Origin: Delphinapterus leucas
Taxonomy: Eukaryota > Chordata > Mammalia > Artiodactyla > Monodontidae
Assembly (NCBI RefSeq): GCF_002288925.2
Contig: NW_022098036.1
Span: 43,045,633 to 43,109,632, forward strand
Reading direction: 5' to 3'
Length of the DNA: 64,000 nucleotides
Part shown: piece by piece, positions 1 to 10,563 of the stretch
Numbering within the stretch: position 1 is the stretch's first letter
Layout of the letters: every line of letters begins with the position of its first letter
Translations under genes and position numbers: made by a program
The notes under the pieces: generated by a model
Seen by the model: the letters and a program-made list of their open reading frames with translations, nothing else
What the model was told of the DNA's origin: nothing
The model's database searches: none

Positions 1-1080
1 TTTTTTTATTTTTTAGTTATCAGGGTGAGAGAGATGCTCTCATATCCTTGAGCAGAAACCAGAAGCCATTTAGGAAGCTTTTAAGGGGCAATCCGGTTAA
101 GAGCAGGGACTATGGATCTTGTCTTAAAGTGGCAACTGCACAGCATTTTATTTTAAGAGTAAGAAATCCTTTGTCCCAAATCAAAGAATAGGGAGAAGGG
201 GAAGCAGCTGATAGAAACCTGGACGCTGAAAGGTGAGCTAACAACTCCCTCCCACCTTATGCCATCACCCTATACAGTTTGGTCACTGTGTCCAAACCAC
301 TTAAAAGTCAAAAAGCCACTAGCTTCGTCACTCTGTCTCTCTCTCTCTCTCTCTCACCCACCTTTTGCCGTTTGTGTCTCTATTGTTGTGTCTCTTTATC
401 TGTCTTCCTCTCCACCGTACCCCTCAGTAAAATGGCTAAAACAGGGCCTCATCCCTTTTTCATGTCACAGAGTAAACTTTCTAAACGATGGGAGCAAAAA
501 GGAAATTCTGTCCCTGTCATGCCTTGGGGATATGGTCGACAGTGTTTTTTTTGTTTTGTTTCATTTTGTTAATCTTCAGCCATTAGTTGCCTTGTCTCCA
601 CTTGACAATCCACGCAAGAGTGGTTGTCTAATTCCCCCTTCAGCCCTTTCTCCATTGGAATCTTGCCAGGTGATACGGTTCAAAATTGATGAAGTCACTT
701 CAAAAAGTTTTAAGGAGGTTCATGACTGTATATATAACTGTGGAAAGGTTTACGAGTCACAAAATCCTAGGCTTGTAGAGGCTGTAGGCAAATATGTAGT
801 GATTGTCTCCTAGTTTTCACTCCAGCTCACTTGTTCTGACCCTTTTTGCAATAGTCTGATAACCTTATACCTGAATTTTATCTGCACAGCAAGTGATTCC
901 CCACTAGCCTTGCATGGCTGTGTGCATGGTGTACTATTTTTGTTTTGCTTTGTGATGATTTCTCATTCTGCATTCATAGGTCAGTCCTGCCCTGCTCCAT
1001 AATTGCACAGACCTTCAGGAACCTAGGTCAGGTTCAGAGATGTTGCTTCTTATAGTCTAGGAGAAGAATTTGGATATCTC
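1..1080. other. Unassigned sequence with a short CT microsatellite
   Basis: No gene or repeat family was recognised here. A (CT)n run lies at 331-355. A long pyrimidine-rich tract ends in CAG near 578 and resembles a splice acceptor, and an open frame continues from it to a stop at 813, but no partner exons or known protein were recognised. It may be unique intergenic sequence or a very old repeat. Confidence 0.4.
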
Positions 1081-2020
1081 TGTCTGCCTCATTAAGAGAG
1101 TAAATGTGTGAGCGAATAGAAGAACAAGATTACAAACTAGCTAGGAGTCCCAGCCACAAAAGACTTCTCACAGAGAAGTAACTTAAACTAAGTTTTGAAG
1201 GATGTTTATATCTGAGATTGGTAAAGAGGTGAAGCAAATGCCCTAAAAAATACATAAATCATCCCTCTATGCCAACACTCCCTTTCCAAGATTAACACCA
1301 TGTCAATACATTGCCGGCAGCCAATGTCACCATCATTTTTCCTCCTCCTCTGATCTCTACCTTATTTCTTAGATATTTTAGTTTTGCTTATGTTGATAAT
1401 TCAATACTACAGCTTCCTCTGTGTTTCCATTCTGTGGAGCCACACAGGTCACTTTTGATCCTGCATCAGCAGCCCATTCACTGTTGAATGCCTGAGACCT
1501 TTCATATCCTTTATACCTGTTATGACTCACTCTCTTAGATGCATGATACTTGCTCTTGAATTTTGTGAAAGCTTTATTTTTTCAATAATTCTCACTTCAC
1601 CCAAACCATCTGTTTCTTCCAAGATTCTACCTTGAGGTGCTTCAATGCTGACTAACCAGCACCCTAGTATCATGGACTCCTCAGTAAACTGGCTAAGACA
1701 GTTTATTCTAGGAATACCCCCTTGCTGGATACTCTTTCAATATTTTACCAAGAGTCTCTTTAGCTAAGAAGTTTATTTGCACAAACTGCTGAAGAGACTG
1801 TTGGGGGTAAAATACTGAAAGAGTAGAGAGCGCCCAGGCACATGGGTTTTTTCTGAGTTCAAAACTCTTGAAGCTGAGGAGTGGTGGGGGGGAAGGGGAG
1901 GGAGGGGATGTGAGCATGGGGTGATTCATAACACTACATCTGTCATTCAGATTATCTTCCGTCTTAGCCCTAGGGACCCAAGCCTGAATCCTGAAGGGAG
2001 AGATCTGAACAAGAAAGCCA
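1081..2020. other. Unassigned sequence with a G-quadruplex-type run
   Basis: No gene was recognised. The part around 1085-1220 has a faint likeness to antisense L2, too weak to call. Four runs of three or more G separated by one or two bases lie at 1886-1907 (+ strand), which fits the G-quadruplex pattern. Confidence 0.4.
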
Positions 2021-2023
2021 GTG

Positions 2024-2209
2024 AAGGCTCTAAATCATAGGGACACTAATTGCAAATTGGCATCAGGTTTGCCAGCATAGGAGCCTTTGGAGAGCCTTCA
2101 TCATCTCTTCAGGTGATCATCATTAAGACCTCTGACTTCATTTTATACATACAAGTGTTTCTCCCATTGTGGCATGGGAGAAAATGTCATAAAGTTTTCC
2201 CCTTAGAAC
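2024..2209 (+). repeat. 186-bp direct duplication, copy A
   Basis: This segment matches 2735-2920 base for base at a fixed offset of 711, with only two mismatches seen (2173 C versus 2884 A, and 2205 A versus 2916 C). At the left edge both copies share AGTGAA-type sequence with a 2-base length difference. To the right, copy A runs into an L1 3' end. The segment itself was not recognised as a known family. Confidence 0.95.
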
Positions 2210-2334
2210 TTAAAAATATTTTGTCTGGTTTGATGGTGGTAATCTTTTCACAATGTGTGCATCATCAAATCATCATGTACACTTTAAACATATTATTACT
2301 TTATTTGTCAATTATACCTCAATAAAGCTGAAAA
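2210..2334 (+). mobile_element. Old LINE-1 3' end
   Basis: The tail reads TTTGTCAATTATACCTCAAT followed by AAAGCTG and an A run, a very common 3' end of old mammalian L1M elements. Only the last 120 or so bases are recognisable. It directly follows copy A of the 186-bp duplication. Confidence 0.7.
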
Positions 2335-2734
2335 AAAATCTGATTTACACTTTTTAAAACTCTCTAAAATATCTCCAGCAAGGTAAAAAGGTAGGATCTC
2401 CATGTTTAAATTTGTTGCAGAAATTTACATAGACATTAAATTTGAATTTGAAGAGTATACTTTAAAAAATTAAATTTGTAAGTTCATAGCAACAAGCAAC
2501 AGTGATAATTTTGTTACTACTATTTGTTTCTTTTTTTGGTTTTTGTTTAATTATAGAAATGTAGGTGTATTTTCCTTTATTACTCCAAATATATTTCAAA
2601 ATTTGTTTTATCAAGTAAAATTTATACATAGTGAAATGCACAGATCTTGTACGTACTGATATATATATCAGTCTTGACCAAAATATAAAGTATTTCTACC
2701 ACCTATCTCAGAAATTTCACTTCTGAGTAGTGAA

Positions 2735-2920
2735 AAGGCTCTAAATCATAGGGACACTAATTGCAAATTGGCATCAGGTTTGCCAGCATAGGAGCCTTTG
2801 GAGAGCCTTCATCATCTCTTCAGGTGATCATCATTAAGACCTCTGACTTCATTTTATACATACAAGTGTTTCTCCCATTGTGGAATGGGAGAAAATGTCA
2901 TAAAGTTTTCCCCTTCGAAC
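2735..2920 (+). repeat. 186-bp direct duplication, copy B
   Basis: This is the partner of 2024-2209 (two mismatches, offset 711). The flanks on both sides read like the 3'UTR of the antisense L1 that starts near 2530, so copy B looks placed inside that older element. It has no poly(A) tail and no obvious TSD beyond the shared AGTGAA-type edge, which argues against retrotransposition and for a DNA-level duplication. Confidence 0.95.
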
Positions 2921-3279
2921 CCCCTTCCAGTCAATCTTGCCCCCTAAAGTCACCAGTATTCTTATTTTTATCACCATAGTTTGGTTTTGCTACTCTTGAG
3001 TATCATAAAAGTGGAAATATATAGTGTTTACTTTTATGTCTTGCCTCTTTTGCTCACTGTAATTTTTTAGGGATTGTTTAATGCATCAATTAAACGTTCC
3101 TTTTAAAATTTTTGAACAATTTTTCACTCTAATAACTTACTACAATTTGTTTATCCATTCCCCCAGTGATAAGCATCAGAGTTGTTTCTAGTTTTGTACT
3201 ATTCTGAATAAAGCTGTTTTAAACAGTCTTGTGCAAGTGTATCATGAACATATGTTTTTGTTTCTTTTAGATAAATACT

Positions 3280-3790
3280 TGTAGTAGGCAGAATAATGGC
3301 CTCTCAGGTACCCACATCCCCGGAACCTGGAATAAATTAGTTAAGTTACATGCCGAGGGGAATTCTGGTAGCAGATGGAAGTAATGTTGCTAATCATTAG
3401 CTGACCTTAAAACAGGGAGAACGCACTGGATATCCAGGTGGGCCCAGTGTCATCAACTAGCGTCCTTAAATGTGGAAGATGGAGGCCGGAGAGTCAGTGC
3501 CAGAGAGATGTGGTGAGAGAAAGCCCAGACTGGATGTTGCCAGCCTTGAAAGTAGAAGGAGTCCATAAGCCGAGAAATGTGGGCAACCCCTGAAAGCTGG
3601 AAAAGGCACAAAAGTGGATTTTCTCCTTGAGCCTCCAGAAAGGAAGAGAGACCTGCCGTCACCTTGATTTTAGCCTAGTGAGACCCACTTTGGACTTCTG
3701 AATTCTAGAATGGTAAGATAATAATTTTGTTTTGATTTTAGCTACTAAGTTTGGGATAATTTGTTCCACCGACAACAGGAAAGTACTACA
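3280..3790 (+). mobile_element. MaLR/MLT1-like solo LTR in L1
   Basis: The element starts TGTAGTAGGCAGAATAATGG and ends in ACTACA, about 511 bp, with the internal phrases GGTGGGCCCA and GACTTCTGAATTCTAGAA typical of this LTR group. It splits the antisense L1, which resumes after 3791 with its expected text. The flanking five bases are ATACT and ATATC, possibly a decayed TSD. The subfamily name is from memory. Confidence 0.7.
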
Positions 3791-5300
3791 ATATCAATGA
3801 GTGAAACACTAAGTCATATGGTAGGCATATAATTAACTTCATAAAGAATTACTGGATTTTTTTTTGAAGCATACTAATTTACATTCTCTCCCATCAACAG
3901 TACATAAGAATTTGGTTGCTCCAAAACCTTGCCAACATTTAGTGTTGTTCATCTTTTAATTTTAGCCATTTTGTTAGAAGTATTATCAAGTTGTAGTGTT
4001 AATTTGATGATTAATGATATTGGGCACATTTTCATGTATTTAATATCCATTTCTAGGAAATATCTCAGTTCTGGGATATAGCTGTTCAAGGCCTTGACCC
4101 GTTTGTAGTTGTGTTGTTTGCCTTTTTATTATTTATTTGTAAGAGTATTTAGTATGTTCTGGATATAAATCTTTTATCACATATAGGTACTGTCAACACA
4201 TTCCTCCCACCTCTGTCTTGTCTTAATATTTTCTTTATGACATGTACTGATAAGCAGATATTTTAAAATTTAATTGAACCAAATCTATCTTTTTAGTTTA
4301 ATATTCAGAGCTCTTTGTCTCATGGCTTAAAAGTCTTTGTCTAACCCAAGGTCGTAATATTAATCTATCACTTAAGCTAGAACTTTTAGAGTTTTAGCTT
4401 TTAATTTTTATATGTGACATGAAATGGGAATCAAGGTTCACCATTTTCCTTACTTTAGTTGCAAACAATTTGTTGAAAAGACTTTCTTTTCCCCATTAAA
4501 CTGCATTGGCATCATTCAACCATATAAGTATTTATTTCTGCATGTTCTATTTATTTCCATTGATCTATTTGTATTCCAGTGCCACAGTAGCTGTTACTAT
4601 CACTTAATAGTAATTCTTTAAATAGTGTAATGTCTCCAAATCTTTTTTTGAGGATTGCATCTTCTAGATCTTTGACTTTTATATAAGTTTTAGAATCAGA
4701 TTGTCAATGTCTATGCTATCTTTTTTATTTCAATTGCCTTGAATCTATAGATTTGGAAAAAATGGGAATCTTAAAAATATTGAATTTTCAATTCATGAAT
4801 ATGGCATTTGTTTTTAATTTACATCGTCTTTAGATTTTCTCTTAACAAAGTCTTGTAATTTTTAGTATAGACTTGAATATGTCTTTCATTAAATTCCTAA
4901 GTATTTTGTGGGTTTTGGAGTGCTATTAAATTGTACAGCTTACTAATATCTTCCAATAACTTGTTGATGTTAAAATCAGTTGATTTCTGTATGTTGACCT
5001 TGTATTCTAGGATCTGTCTTATTCATTAGTCATTGTATCTTTCTAGGTTTTGTAGGATTTTTCTACATAAAAATAATAATAATTTTTTGCATAATCACAC
5101 AACCATGTCATCTGTGCATAAATATAAATTTATTTTTTTCTCTTCCAATCTTTATACCATGCATTTTTCCTTGCCATATTGCACTGGGTAGGAGATTTCA
5201 TACAATGTTGGATAGAATAGTAAGAATAAATACCTTCACCTTGTTTTTGATATTAGGGAAAAATTGGTGTGTATGTCAATTTCAACTATCATGTATTAAA

Positions 5301-6215
5301 TAAATCATATGACGTATGAAGTAACATGGAGATGGGATCTTTAGGAGTGTGGGCTATAATACAGTTCTTGGAAACCCACTGTAGTTCACTTCTTATGCTT
5401 GTAGGAGAACATTTAGAACCACAAGTGAATGCTTATGAGGGTTCCATGAAAATGAAGAGAAGTATAAGTGGGGTGGGTAGTGGGAAAAGGAAGCCAGATG
5501 CCATACCCATCTGAGACTCTTGGTATGTGCATGCTCCAGTTACTTCCCCCATTTGTAGTTAAACACAGAAATACAAATGAGTGGTCTACCCACTGCCTCA
5601 TGCTGTTAATTCCAGGAATAGTTGCAGTTGAGGCTTTCTCCAAGGCAGTCAAAGCCACCTCCAGGAACCAATGAGTCTCTTCCTATTACCTCAGTCCTAC
5701 TAGTGAAATCCACTCAGTCACAGGGATCATAATCAACCCCATTTACAGCACCTGCCCAGTCCACTTAACAGAAGGTATAAGATTTCCTTCATCTTTGCTT
5801 TCTCAAAGTGTTGTCCTATAATTTGAAAAGCTGAGTGACATTATACTCATGCGGTCAGTGTGAGGAATTCTCCACACAAGCTGATCAAGTAACTAACCCC
5901 TCTGCAAGACAATTTCATCTCTCCACGGTGTGGAAAGGAGGAGGTGTGACAAATAAGCAGCGCACTCACCTGGTAGCATTAGCTGAATTTGCAAACTAAT
6001 CCTCAGCTTGGAAAGTTCCCATCATCTCAGCTCTCAAAAGCTGAGCTGACTTAGAAAGACTGCTTCTTCTTTCCAACCAGATAAGTGTTACTTGTCTTAA
6101 TTTAAAGCCATTTGATTGGGAAGCCTCCCCTGAATTCCCAAACCAGATCCAGTTCCCCTGAGATATATGCTTTTTCGTCACACTGCTGGCATCGTGACAG
6201 CAAGAAGGTGGTAGT
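5301..6215. other. Unassigned intergenic sequence
   Basis: No gene, RNA or repeat family was recognised. Open frames here are short, overlap on opposite strands and resemble nothing known. Confidence 0.4.
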
Positions 6216-6217
6216 AT

Positions 6218-6450
6218 TTCACAGTTAAGAGTGTGGCCTCCTTGGGACCCCAGCTACCTGCCTTTGAACCCAACTCTACTAGTTATTAGCATATAATTTG
6301 GAGAAGTTTTTAACTTCTGTGTCTCAGTTGCTTCATATTTAAAATAGAGATGATGTATCTGTCTCATAGGGTTTTTTTCAAGGTAAAGTAACTTTATGTA
6401 AATTTTTATGTGAAGCACTTAATAGTTGACATAAATATTACCTACTGTTT
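6218..6450 (+). mobile_element. MIR SINE
   Basis: The order of blocks follows the MIR consensus: AGTTAAGAGTGTGGCCTCC head, a decayed TTTGAACCCAACTCTACTAG block, GTCTCAGTTGCTTCATATTT core, then the CATAGGGTTT region. It is diverged, as expected for a mammal-wide element. Confidence 0.7.
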
Positions 6451-6469
6451 ATCACAGTTTTTAATTATT

Positions 6470-7480
6470 AATTTTTACTTGGTTCATTCATTAAACACTC
6501 AAAATTTATTAAAATGCCTGCTATGTGCCAAGCTTGCTGTAGGATTTACCAGTGAACAAAATCTCTGCCTTTAAGGGGCTTCTATTCTAGTCAGAGAGAA
6601 AGAAAATAACACAGCTAATAAACTAAAACATTATATAGTATGTGAGAAAATGATTTTTAAAAAAAGAAATAGGGCTTCCCTGGTGGCCCAGTGGTTGAGA
6701 GTCCGCCTGCCGATGCAGGGGACGCGGGTTCGTGCCCCGGTCCGGGAAGATCCCACATGCTGCGGAGCGGCTGGGCCCGTGAGCCATGGCCGCTGAGCCT
6801 GTGCGTCCGGAGCCCGTGCTCCGCAATGGGAGAGGCCACAACAGTGAGAGGCCCGCGTACCACAAAAAAAAACAAAAACAAAAATAGAAAGAATAGAGCA
6901 GAACAAGGAAAATTGGGAGTAATTAGAATGGATTGTAACTTTAAGTGAGTATGGTCATGGAAGGCCTCATGGAGATGTGACGTTTGAGCAAAAACTTAGA
7001 ACAGATTTCTGGGTGAAGATTGTTCTCACGGCAGGGCTATTGCAAAGGTTCTGAGGTCTGAGTGTGTGTGGCCTGTGCAAGATCAGGGAAGCCAATGTGG
7101 CAGGAGAATGAGCAGGTGAAAAGATGAGGAAATGAGCTGAAGAGGTGGTGGCCTGGGCCCTTTGGGCCAGCACAAGGGCTCCAGCTTCTGCTCTCAGTGA
7201 AATGGGAGCTATTGTAGGATTTTGAGCAGAGAAATGACATGGTCTGATTTGCATTTTGAAAGCATCGCTCTTGTTCTGTTGAGAACAGGCCATGTGTAAG
7301 GGTAGCAAGACTCAAAAACAAGGAGACCTGATAGGAAACTAGCTGAAATCCACATGTGAGATGATAGTGGCTCAGACTATGGGTATCAGGGGAGAGGTGA
7401 AGATATAATCAGATTCTGGATACATCTCGCCACAGAGAGAACAGACTTCTTGATGGAATGTTGGCAAGGGCAGCGTAGAG
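6470..7480 (-). mobile_element. LINE L2, antisense, split by a CHR SINE
   Basis: The + strand is the reverse complement of the L2 3' region. It starts with the ATGCCTGCTATGTGCCAAG end block, then the GGAAGGCCTCATGGAGATGTGA block (6960-6981), the GCAAAGGTTCTGAGG block near 7040 and the AAATGACATGGTCTGATTTG block near 7233. A younger CHR SINE interrupts it at 6672-6886. Confidence 0.75.
6672..6886 (+). mobile_element. CHR-type tRNA-derived SINE
   Basis: It begins GGGCTTCCCTGGTGGCCCAG and ends in an A-rich tail. A pol III A-box-like stretch (TGGCCCAGTGG) lies near the start and a B-box-like GGTTCGTGCCC at 6727-6737. Divergence from the remembered cetacean consensus is small. The likely TSD is an AAAGAAATAG-type sequence on both sides, imperfect. 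This is not a functional tRNA gene: only the SINE head is tRNA-like. Confidence 0.93.
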
Positions 7481-10208
7481 AAAGAGATGATAACTATCTC
7501 CCTTACTCACCAGAAGATCAGTCGTGACCATGTTCGTTGTTGCTGACTGTTATTTCTTCAAGTAGGAAAATGCCTGGCACATAGTTGTCACCATTGTTCA
7601 ATGGAAGAAGGAAAACAATATTCTAAGAGATTGAAGTTTAAACTAGAATTTCAATTCATTTTTAATCAAATCTTTTTAAAAATTATTCTTAACCAGAGCA
7701 CTCCTATCCCAGCACTTAAGAACCTGAAGAATCTCTTAGTAATCTGTAGGTTGACTGACGTAGCTGAAATCAGAGCACAGGGAGGTAGAATATTTTAATA
7801 GATATTTTTATTGTGCAAAAAAAAAGCATAGTACTCCTCCCTGAGGCGTGAGCCACTGTTGTTCTTCCCTGTATAGTGTTTGTGCACATCAAATACACAT
7901 GGCCACTTGCAGCAGTTTGCACATACTCCTTAGATGTGTAATATCATCACCTTGGCTATCAGCAAGTCTTGCTCTTGGAGCCACTCAATTTAAAAAGATT
8001 TTTGCAAGTACCTAATCTCTCACTTTCTATTGGTTTTCATTAAGTCATTGGAGAGAGAGGCCCACTGACTAGGAATTTACATCTAAGATGGGATATTTGT
8101 TTAATTATTTTGCCCCTTTTTAATCCTTGTTCCTCTACAAATGTACCAACAAGTTTCAAGAAGAGATGCTGGCAGCTGAATGTGATCTCTTGCCTTTCTC
8201 ATACTTTATAACCGCTTAATAGTATCCTGCGTCAGTTCTTTAATTTTCTTCATAAGGTGATGTAATGCCTATTTGACAATAAATAGAAAATGTTACTTCC
8301 TTGATTTTTTTTCTTTCCCCCCAAGTAGTAAAAGGGAATTTCCTTCCCTATTCACACTGTGACACGGTCCTCCTGGTGACCGCAGTACACAGTTGTGCAT
8401 TTCGTAGCCGGGAACAGAAGAAGGGAACCCAGGTTGAACCAACACATTTGGTCTCATTAGCACTGATAGCTCAGTACTTCCTCATAGCTGATTGGGGTAT
8501 TTTTTCAGTGAACTAAACGCATGCCACAAATTCCACACATACAATATTTATTAAACACCTTTATTTTCCATAGATCATCTTTTTGGAATAATTCCTTAGG
8601 AAGTCAAAATTCCAAACAAGTTACAAATTTTTCTTGTACAACTAGCCAGCTGACCACAGGTTTTCTTTAAACTATTGTCCAACTCTGGTAACTGGTACAA
8701 TAAGACCAATTTGAAACCCATTTGACTAATTCAAAACCAAAAGGCAGCTATCTTGCACTGAGAAATCTGGCATCTTTTAAGTGATTACTTCTTTGGAAAA
8801 ATAAGTATGTTCAGTAAACTCACAGAATTCTTATATCTCTTAAGAGCATTAGATAGCCTGTGTCTGATAGGACTTGCCTCCTACACATAGGCATTTTATA
8901 AAAAGAAAAAAATGTTATGGGCTTAAATAGAGGGACATAAAACTGCTGTATGCAGACGTACCCAAAGCCGCCTCAAAAAAGAGGCGTCAACCATGAAATT
9001 ATATTGATTAGAAGTGAAAACACCTTATTAGGTATAAGGTCATCTGGGGGGCTCACTGACTATAAATGTCTGTTCCCAGCTTCTAAAATAGCAAGAGGAA
9101 ATGGAAAAACACAAAAACGATCATTGATAGGGTAAGAAGGATGTGGTGTAATAATGAAAATACAAAAAAAAACCTTGATTAAATGCAACATTGCCGTGCA
9201 TGAATGGCATCATTAGCTGTTAGGCTTCAGGACTTTTAATAGGGAATCAAAGACCAAAATGAGAATGATTTAGAATCTGTTATTCAGGAGGCAAGAAATT
9301 GGAATGATAATCATCCCAAATGAGCCAAAAATAAGGGATTAAGAAAAGGTATTTAAAAGTGAGTAAGAATAAAATATACAAATTTAAGCCAAAGCAAGCT
9401 AATACCTCATTACAGTGACTTGACATTTAAGGCAAGCACACAGTTCCAAATCCAGCTCTATGAAAGTCACTTTTATTATTAATAACATCTAGACACTTTC
9501 TGTGGTTGCAGGTACACTAGAAACGACTTAACTATTTTGATATCTAAATTTAACAATTTTTCCATAAACAAGAACTTTGCAGAGTGGCACATGACAGACA
9601 AGACCTTTTTCTACTAAAAATCCTAAGTGATGATATCTGTTGACCCACCTACCTATTTACCTACCTACCTATTTATCTCTCCATTCAAATAACTTGCCTC
9701 TCTGTACTGTGATGTATGCCCACACACCAAAAGAAATGGTCCAAACTCCCAAATCTCCTAACATCTTTGAGAATTAGGTGCATTTGCAGAAACCCTCTGT
9801 GGATCTGTGATGTGTGGGGCTTTAATGCTTTGCTCCCATGCAGTACACAGGAAGTAAATCAAACATTTCAAGTACCGGACGTTAATAATACCCCCATCCT
9901 CAAAGGAGGACCCACTCCTAATGGAAAGATTATTCTCCAAACCTCATCAGCCATGCCAGCCTCAAGGAGACTTGCTCTCCCACCTGAACCTGCAGCAATT
10001 TCTTCCTCCACTGCTCTTGCCAGACATTAGCTGTTGCCATTCTCCACAAAGGGACATTAATAGTCTTGAAGGCAATATGCTGTTTTTTGTTCTTGCTTCC
10101 TTGTCCCCTCCCTTGTTGCTCATTAACTTATATCTGCCCTCTAGGAATATAACTAAGTAATCATCTAAGGTCAGGTAGAAAGCTCTTGCAGCTTCACAGA
10201 TAAAGAAT
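7481..10208. other. Unassigned intergenic sequence with a CTAC-type microsatellite
   Basis: About 2.7 kb with no recognised gene or repeat family. A decayed CTAC/CTAT tetranucleotide repeat lies at 9646-9678. The open frame at 9716-10030 has no recognisable product. Confidence 0.4.
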
Positions 10209-10222
10209 AGAGGGAAAAGATT

Positions 10223-10549
10223 GATTTCTTTTTTAAAAAAAAATCCTTGCTTTCCTTTTTTTAAAATTTTATTTATTTATTTATTTAGGCTGTGTCGGGT
10301 CTTCGTTTCTGTGTGGGGGCTTTCTCTAGTTGCGGTGAGCTGGGGCCACTCTTCATCGTGGTGCGCGGGCCTCGCACTGTCGCGGCCTCTCTTGTCGCGG
10401 AGCACAGGCTCCAGACGCGCAGGCTCAGTAGTTGTGGCTCACGGGCCTAGTCGCTCCGCGGCATGTGGGATCCTCCCAGACCAGGGCTCGAACCCATGTC
10501 CCCTGCATTGGCAGTCAGATTCTCAACCACTGCGCCACCAGGGAAGCCC
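10223..10549 (-). mobile_element. Long CHR (CHR-2-like) SINE with 14-bp TSD
   Basis: Reading the minus strand, the element starts GGGCTTCCCTGGTGGCGCAG and ends in a TAAA-rich and A-rich tail (seen as T/A runs at 10223-10290). It carries the longer body with GTTGCGG-type segments that distinguishes the long CHR form from the copies at 6672 and 12060. A perfect 14-bp TSD, AGAGGGAAAAGATT, flanks it at 10209-10222 and 10550-10563. Confidence 0.95.
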
Positions 10550-10563
10550 AGAGGGAAAAGATT

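Larger units (their letters stand above)
2530..5300 (-). mobile_element. Old LINE-1 (L1M type), antisense, interrupted
   Basis: The + strand reads as the reverse complement of an old L1 3'UTR followed by the 3' part of ORF2. Recognisable phrases include the TTTATCCATTC block near 3150, the TTGTTGAAAAGACT block near 4470 and the TTCCATTGATCTATTTG block near 4555. Divergence is high and all frames are broken. Two later events interrupt it: copy B of the 186-bp duplication (2735-2920) and a MaLR-like LTR (3280-3790). The right end near 5300 is approximate. Confidence 0.8.

Noticed and set aside
2050..2979. Two frames sharing the same protein start (2050-2325 and 2761-2979)
   Set aside because: They look like a gene duplication but are translations of the 186-bp duplicated segment, with unrelated ends and no known product.
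3453..3662. 69-codon open frame on the minus strand
   Set aside because: It lies wholly inside the MaLR-like LTR at 3280-3790.
6672..6760. Possible tRNA gene
   Set aside because: The A- and B-box-like sequences belong to the SINE head. No cloverleaf with intact arms could be drawn.
6623..6948. Several overlapping open frames on both strands
   Set aside because: All lie in the CHR SINE, whose GC-rich body stays open in several frames. The same happens at 10221-10607 and 12057-12423.
9646..9678. CRISPR-like short repeats
   Set aside because: The units are a plain CTAC/CTAT tetranucleotide microsatellite with no spacers.
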